This document shows, in pieces, positions 59,511 to 64,000 of a stretch of DNA of 64,000 nucleotides. Position numbers and translations under genes: made by a program. How positions within the stretch are numbered: position 1 is the stretch's first letter; every line of letters starts with the position of its first letter. Source of the stretch: Trichoplax adhaerens (taxonomy: Eukaryota; Placozoa; Uniplacotomia; Trichoplacea; Trichoplacidae); the NCBI RefSeq assembly GCF_000150275.1, contig NW_002060943.1, positions 6,626,299 to 6,690,298 of the forward strand. The letters are read 5' to 3'. Below the pieces are notes generated by a model. The model ran no database searches, had not been told where the DNA came from, and was given only the letters and a program-made list of their open reading frames with translations.

Positions 59511-60781
59511 TTATATTGGTAATGATTCAACTTCATTTTCGTCCAAGTAGGAATCGCAAATAGACTTTAGCATCAATTGTTGATAATAACTGCCACTAGA
59601 TTTCAAATTAAACAGAGAAGACATAATTCAATCAATGGTAGGCTTACATTTTAGTGGTAATGTTGCTTCAATAAAGCTAAGCAAATAGATGAAATAATCT
59701 CTTATTTGTTATATCTGTTATAAGATAAAATAAAATACCAAAGCTAACATTTTATATATACAGTATAGAGACTCACCATTTAATAACATCTCGGCATTTT
59801 TGCTTGGACGATACTGTTAGCGCGCTGCGATTATCGTTTGAACAGAAAAGTGCTCCATCGCATATAAAGTCAATAATTTTGCTTTCACAGGTATTGCCGG
59901 GTTGTGATGATGGAATAATATATTTAAGAAGATGAAATATAGTTTGTGCCGAGTTATCTGCCATTTGGAGTGAACTTTCAAACCAGGAAGGAATCGATCT
60001 GCCATAATTGACTGTAGTACATGTCCCGATGTTTGTCCTTTTTGGAAGAGTGCAAGAATGGAGACTGTGGCGGCCTTGCTTGAGTTGTTGACAAAATTGA
60101 TCTGATCTATCTTGATAGACTGGTCCACCACATTCATTTAAGACATTAACGCATGTAGGTTCGGATACAAAGTATTCAACAGTCTGACTAGCTGCATCGC
60201 ACTTTGGAAAATAGGCATGGCATAGCAATTCCAAGATATGAGCGTTACAGTAAGACAACGAATCAAAGCTCTCAAATTCATTCATGTTGAGATGAGCAGT
60301 GATTTTGTTGATAAAGTAGCGGTTGTATTTGTAGACCAAGGTAGGAATTGGATGCGTAATTTTACAAATTCGTTGGACATCTACGGGTGGCATAGAGCAG
60401 GAATCCAATCTAGAAAACGTAAATGCTATGGCTGAATTGTTCTTCGAAGATTTTGGCATAGCCGATATGGTCTAATGTTAGAGATAGGAGAAACCGGAAA
60501 GAGTCAATGTTAGTTACAGTAATAAATCAAAGAAAGCAAAGCTATTTTGAAATTGATTTCGCTTAAGAGACTTAATGGTAGGCTTTTTTGCTTACCGTTT
60601 CTTTCGTTTCATTTTGTTCCCGAGCTTCATGAGGTGAGTAGTCTTGAGCAGCTCTTTTACTCGTTGCTTTACCCGTAGCTCGCTCTGGGTTTGCATCATT
60701 CTTGTATAGCGGTATAGCCAATACTGATGCTATCAAAAGGCTTGTTAGGTACAGGAATAAAAGTTTGTTGATAGTTAGCAT
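59511..60781 (-). CDS. Secreted protein with two Frizzled-type cysteine-rich domains
   Basis: Minus-strand exons: 60781-60596, 60471-59777, 59595-59511; phases agree and give 321 residues. A signal peptide, MLTINKLLFLYLTSLLIASV, is followed by LA and a likely cleavage site. A charged linker (about 24-80) has a basic pair, SKR. Domain 1 (from Cys87) shows the Frizzled CRD pattern: Cys-x10-Cys, later CNAHILELLC then HAYFPKC, EPTC and NEC. The spacings of 8 and 6 between cysteines are those of Frizzled CRDs. Domain 2 (from Cys202) repeats it: Cys-x10-Cys, then CESKIIDFIC and DGALFC. No membrane segment follows, so the product should be secreted. Frizzled CRDs bind Wnt lipids in other proteins, so a Wnt-binding or decoy role is possible but only inferred. 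It is not a standard sFRP, which has one CRD plus a netrin domain. Confidence 0.8.
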
Positions 60782-63700
60782 GATGATGATATTGATTAAA
60801 ATATTAAAAGGGTAGAGGATATGAATAAGAAAATGTTTAGAGATTATTAGCTAAACGAATCCGATCGAATTTACGGAGTTATCTATCTTTTGATCTACTT
60901 TTTACTTCTTTTATAGCATTGACCAAATGATGAATTGTTGGTATAGGCCATTTCTCGTAATTTTTATAAAAACAAACATTGATCAGATTTTTTGGAAAAA
61001 TTACCTGTGGTGATTTGAAAAAATGAAACATTAACATTTTAAAGTTGTGTCTACATTAGCAGGCGTAACCTGACTAATAATTAGAAACTGAACAAGCTGT
61101 AAGTAATTTGTGTCTAATGCTGAGGCATTTTAAGATATTGTCGTTACATTTTTGTACATTAAATTGCTATCATACATTAAAAAAATAGACACTATCAGGA
61201 TTGGATGATAATTTTCCGTTGCATAAAATAATACAAGTTATTATATCTATAAATGGTAGAGTATTAAATTAGTTTATTCTCTACTGCATTTACGAAAATT
61301 TGACGCGCATATTGTAGTATGCCTGACAAACATTAACGTAATGTCTAAACATCCAAGTTTATCACAGGAAACAGCAACTAACTCTAAATATAGATCATAT
61401 CTTGGAATGTGGGATCGTCTTCAATTTATCAATCGGTCAAGTCTGGTCAACTTTTTTTCACAAACTGTCCATTCAATAAAGGCTACAATTTAAATCTAGG
61501 CTGCACCTTGATTAATTTGCAAAACAATGATTTACGTGTTATGATAGAATGGAATAGCTTATGACAGATTGACACTCCTTACAAATGGAGGTACGGCAGT
61601 AAATTAATCGATGATGTAGGCAACAATTATTATAATAAATTGAATATAATAATTGGCATGTGCTTTAAAATTGCACAAAATTATTCCTACGAAATCGTAT
61701 GATACCCCTACGTCAGCAGTGCACAACCTTATATTTTTGGGTTATCTATACAGGATATTTAAGATTGTTATAGGTATCTAGTAGTCAATGTTGACTTATG
61801 CAAATAGAGAAACACAGCACAGCTTTGTATATACATCAGAATGCGTGTTGTATGCATCGGAATGTCAATTACCCAGTAGGATACCATATAGGTCAACAGT
61901 AAAGTTGGCCGTCATTGTTACCTACACCGCTCTTACCTTAAAAGACACCCCCGTTTTCATCGTAAAATTTTTTTATACATCTCTATTAGTTATATATTAT
62001 ATAAGATAAGATTACTACTAGATATTTACAATAATGTAAAAATATACGTACGTTCCAGAGTGTTGATCTATTTTACTATGCGTATTTCGCCGTATTTTAA
62101 GCCTGTGTGCAAGCTTTAACATGTCATCACAGTCACAAGATCGTTGGCTCTTGAATATGTTTTATAATGAGCAAAATTATTTGTTATAAAGTCAGTTAAT
62201 ATGATATAAACGTGTATCTATTTTGTTCTTGAACGATATTGTTCGTTAATAATTTACTTATTGTAATTCGAAGTGTTACAGTAAAATATTCCTACTCATA
62301 AATTAAGAATTTGGGCTTTAAAGGGAAATTGCCGTTTTGATTTATAATTATCGCCATTAACCGTAATGTGCAATCTGCTATCGATCATGACGAGATAATA
62401 TGTCAACCTATGCAAGTATATCTTTACAGCTATAATAACATCTGATAAAGTGCCTTCTCAAAAATAAAACCAGAATTACAGTTTCTTGTAAACTTTACTT
62501 TATTACACAAGTTATGGCTCACCAAACTACTACCAAGGGCTGTCTCTAGACTGTCTATCTTTGGACCACTATACAATCTTTCAATCTCATATACCATTTA
62601 TCTGTTTTCTTATAATCTAACAATCTTAGTCTTAGATATATTTGGGGCCGTACTACATAGTGAAGACAAAATAGAGGCGGGTACGTCTAAGGAAGTAAAT
62701 CAGGTATCTCCGCCGCACAAATCGCATAATTTTGTACCTGTTATAAGCTTATAAAACCGCATGAGGTCCAGATCAGTGCATTTCGGTGCAAAGGTTAAGC
62801 TATGTAGGGAGTCAACAATCAATAAACTCTTCAGACTCAACAAATCTTATGATGAATTATGTTTAATGTTAAGAGTTGTGCTAGTTACGAGAAATATTGG
62901 ATACCTTTATTATTATTACTAATTCATTCATTACTAACTCAATTATAATACGTATAAGAAGCATATAACTAATTCGAGTCAAGCTAAGATTCGCTTAGAG
63001 ATCAGTTATTGAAAAGTCCCTATACTAGATGTAAGAAATCAGTAAGAAACTCGTAAGCAAACAGCGGAACCGATTAATCGTTTTAAATAAAATCTTTATT
63101 CGCTTCCCATCTTCATAATAATATTGCACTTATTTTTCTATTACAAATAGTACTCTGAATCAATTTACTACGTTCATAAAACCTCATAAGTTGTAATATT
63201 GAGCCATCATAGTGTTATGACGTCCTGCACGCACCTATGCTCTGATTAGCCTTATAACATAGTAAATGATAACTGCTTATTTTATGCCAGCTATCTACTG
63301 GCATGAAATTGTCAACTAGACATGGATAGACAGTATTTATCTAAGGATTCATGAGCCATCAGAAGCACACATTGCCTTATGTTTAATCTTAAATTAATAA
63401 TACTGTACACGTCTTTCATGGGTTATCGATTCTATTTTTTAACTTCATTGCAAATTGTAAATACTACAGGTTCGATATTGGCACTTTGCTAACATACACA
63501 ATAGCTGAAGTTACCATTTTCTCCATAGTCCAGCACTATTTATAAAATGCAAGATAAAACGCTGAGGCCAATTAATTTAGGATTATATAACGACACTTGC
63601 TAAATTAACAAAATTTTCCAGGAATTTTGGAGTAGCTAAATAAATTCATAAATTGAACCTTATAAGAGAACTTGTTATCTTTAGCTTTGATACTTGGATT

Positions 63701-64000
63701 TATCGTAATTTACGAGTATACAATCGAAGACGTTACTCGTTTCATCAGTGTTTAGTAGAGGATTCATTAATTGGCGAAATGTGTGTAGATCACACCCAAT
63801 AAAATTATATTTAGTACTTCAGTATTTTGAATTCTCATTGTATTGCCGTAATGTATTGTAGCCTAAGGCATGTTTGGTAGCGTATTGATGCGAAGACTTT
63901 CGTCGACGATAATATATACGTAGCAATCCGGTCTTGATACCATAAAGAAGTGCTTGATTAAGAGTGAGGTTAAGATGATTTCTTGATAAAATAGTAACGC
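60782..64000. other. Gene-free region at the window end
   Basis: Presumably holds the promoter of the CRD gene near 60.8 kb. The remaining AT-rich 3 kb contains only short open frames (61341-61493 plus, 50 codons; 61788-62009 plus, 73 codons) without recognisable features. Confidence 0.45.

Noticed and set aside
61341-61493. 50-codon ATG frame on the plus strand
   Set aside because: Looks protein-like at first sight, but it is short, has no signal, motif or splice context, and cannot be told from chance.

Overview
The window is AT-rich, intron-dense animal nuclear DNA. Most introns are short with GT-AG ends. The genes are typical of metazoans: a SIPA1L-type RapGAP, an EHD protein, a Numb-type PTB adaptor and Frizzled-type cysteine-rich domains. 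The compact introns and the gene set suggest an early-branching animal, and a placozoan such as Trichoplax is my best guess. This is inference, because no marker in the window proves the species. There are no bacterial operons, CRISPR arrays, rRNA genes or intact mobile elements.

Layout. 2876-17010 (+): a SIPA1-like Rap GTPase-activating protein in about 22 coding exons. 17011-21830: gene-free. 21830-23600: a young 93-95 bp minisatellite inside an older, decayed satellite of about 150 bp. 24554-32161 (+): cytosolic trifunctional C1-tetrahydrofolate synthase (MTHFD1 type), whose 32 exons join to exactly 935 codons plus a stop. 33700-34680: a dense cluster of GTACTGTAC-like words just upstream of an EHD gene (35113-37046, +). 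37047-42556: no convincing gene, with a short telomere-like repeat. 42557-50720 (+): a Numb-type PTB adaptor that ends in a coiled coil. 52282-54973 (-): molybdenum cofactor sulfurase, tail to tail with the Numb gene and with its first coding exon not found. 55500-56000: a decayed tandem repeat with a palindromic insert. 55999-56413 (-): a candidate two-exon small secreted protein. 57378-57407: five telomere-type repeats. 59511-60781 (-): a secreted protein with two Frizzled-type cysteine-rich domains. 60782-64000: nothing recognised.

The genes form no single pathway. MTHFD1 and MOCOS are housekeeping enzymes of folate and molybdenum cofactor metabolism. SIPA1L, Numb and EHD belong to the animal polarity, adhesion and endocytosis toolkit, and EHD and Numb act in the same endocytic recycling routes in other animals. 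Exon boundaries were placed by reading frame, GT/AG signals and alignment from memory to the known families. Transcript data would settle the few uncertain ones.
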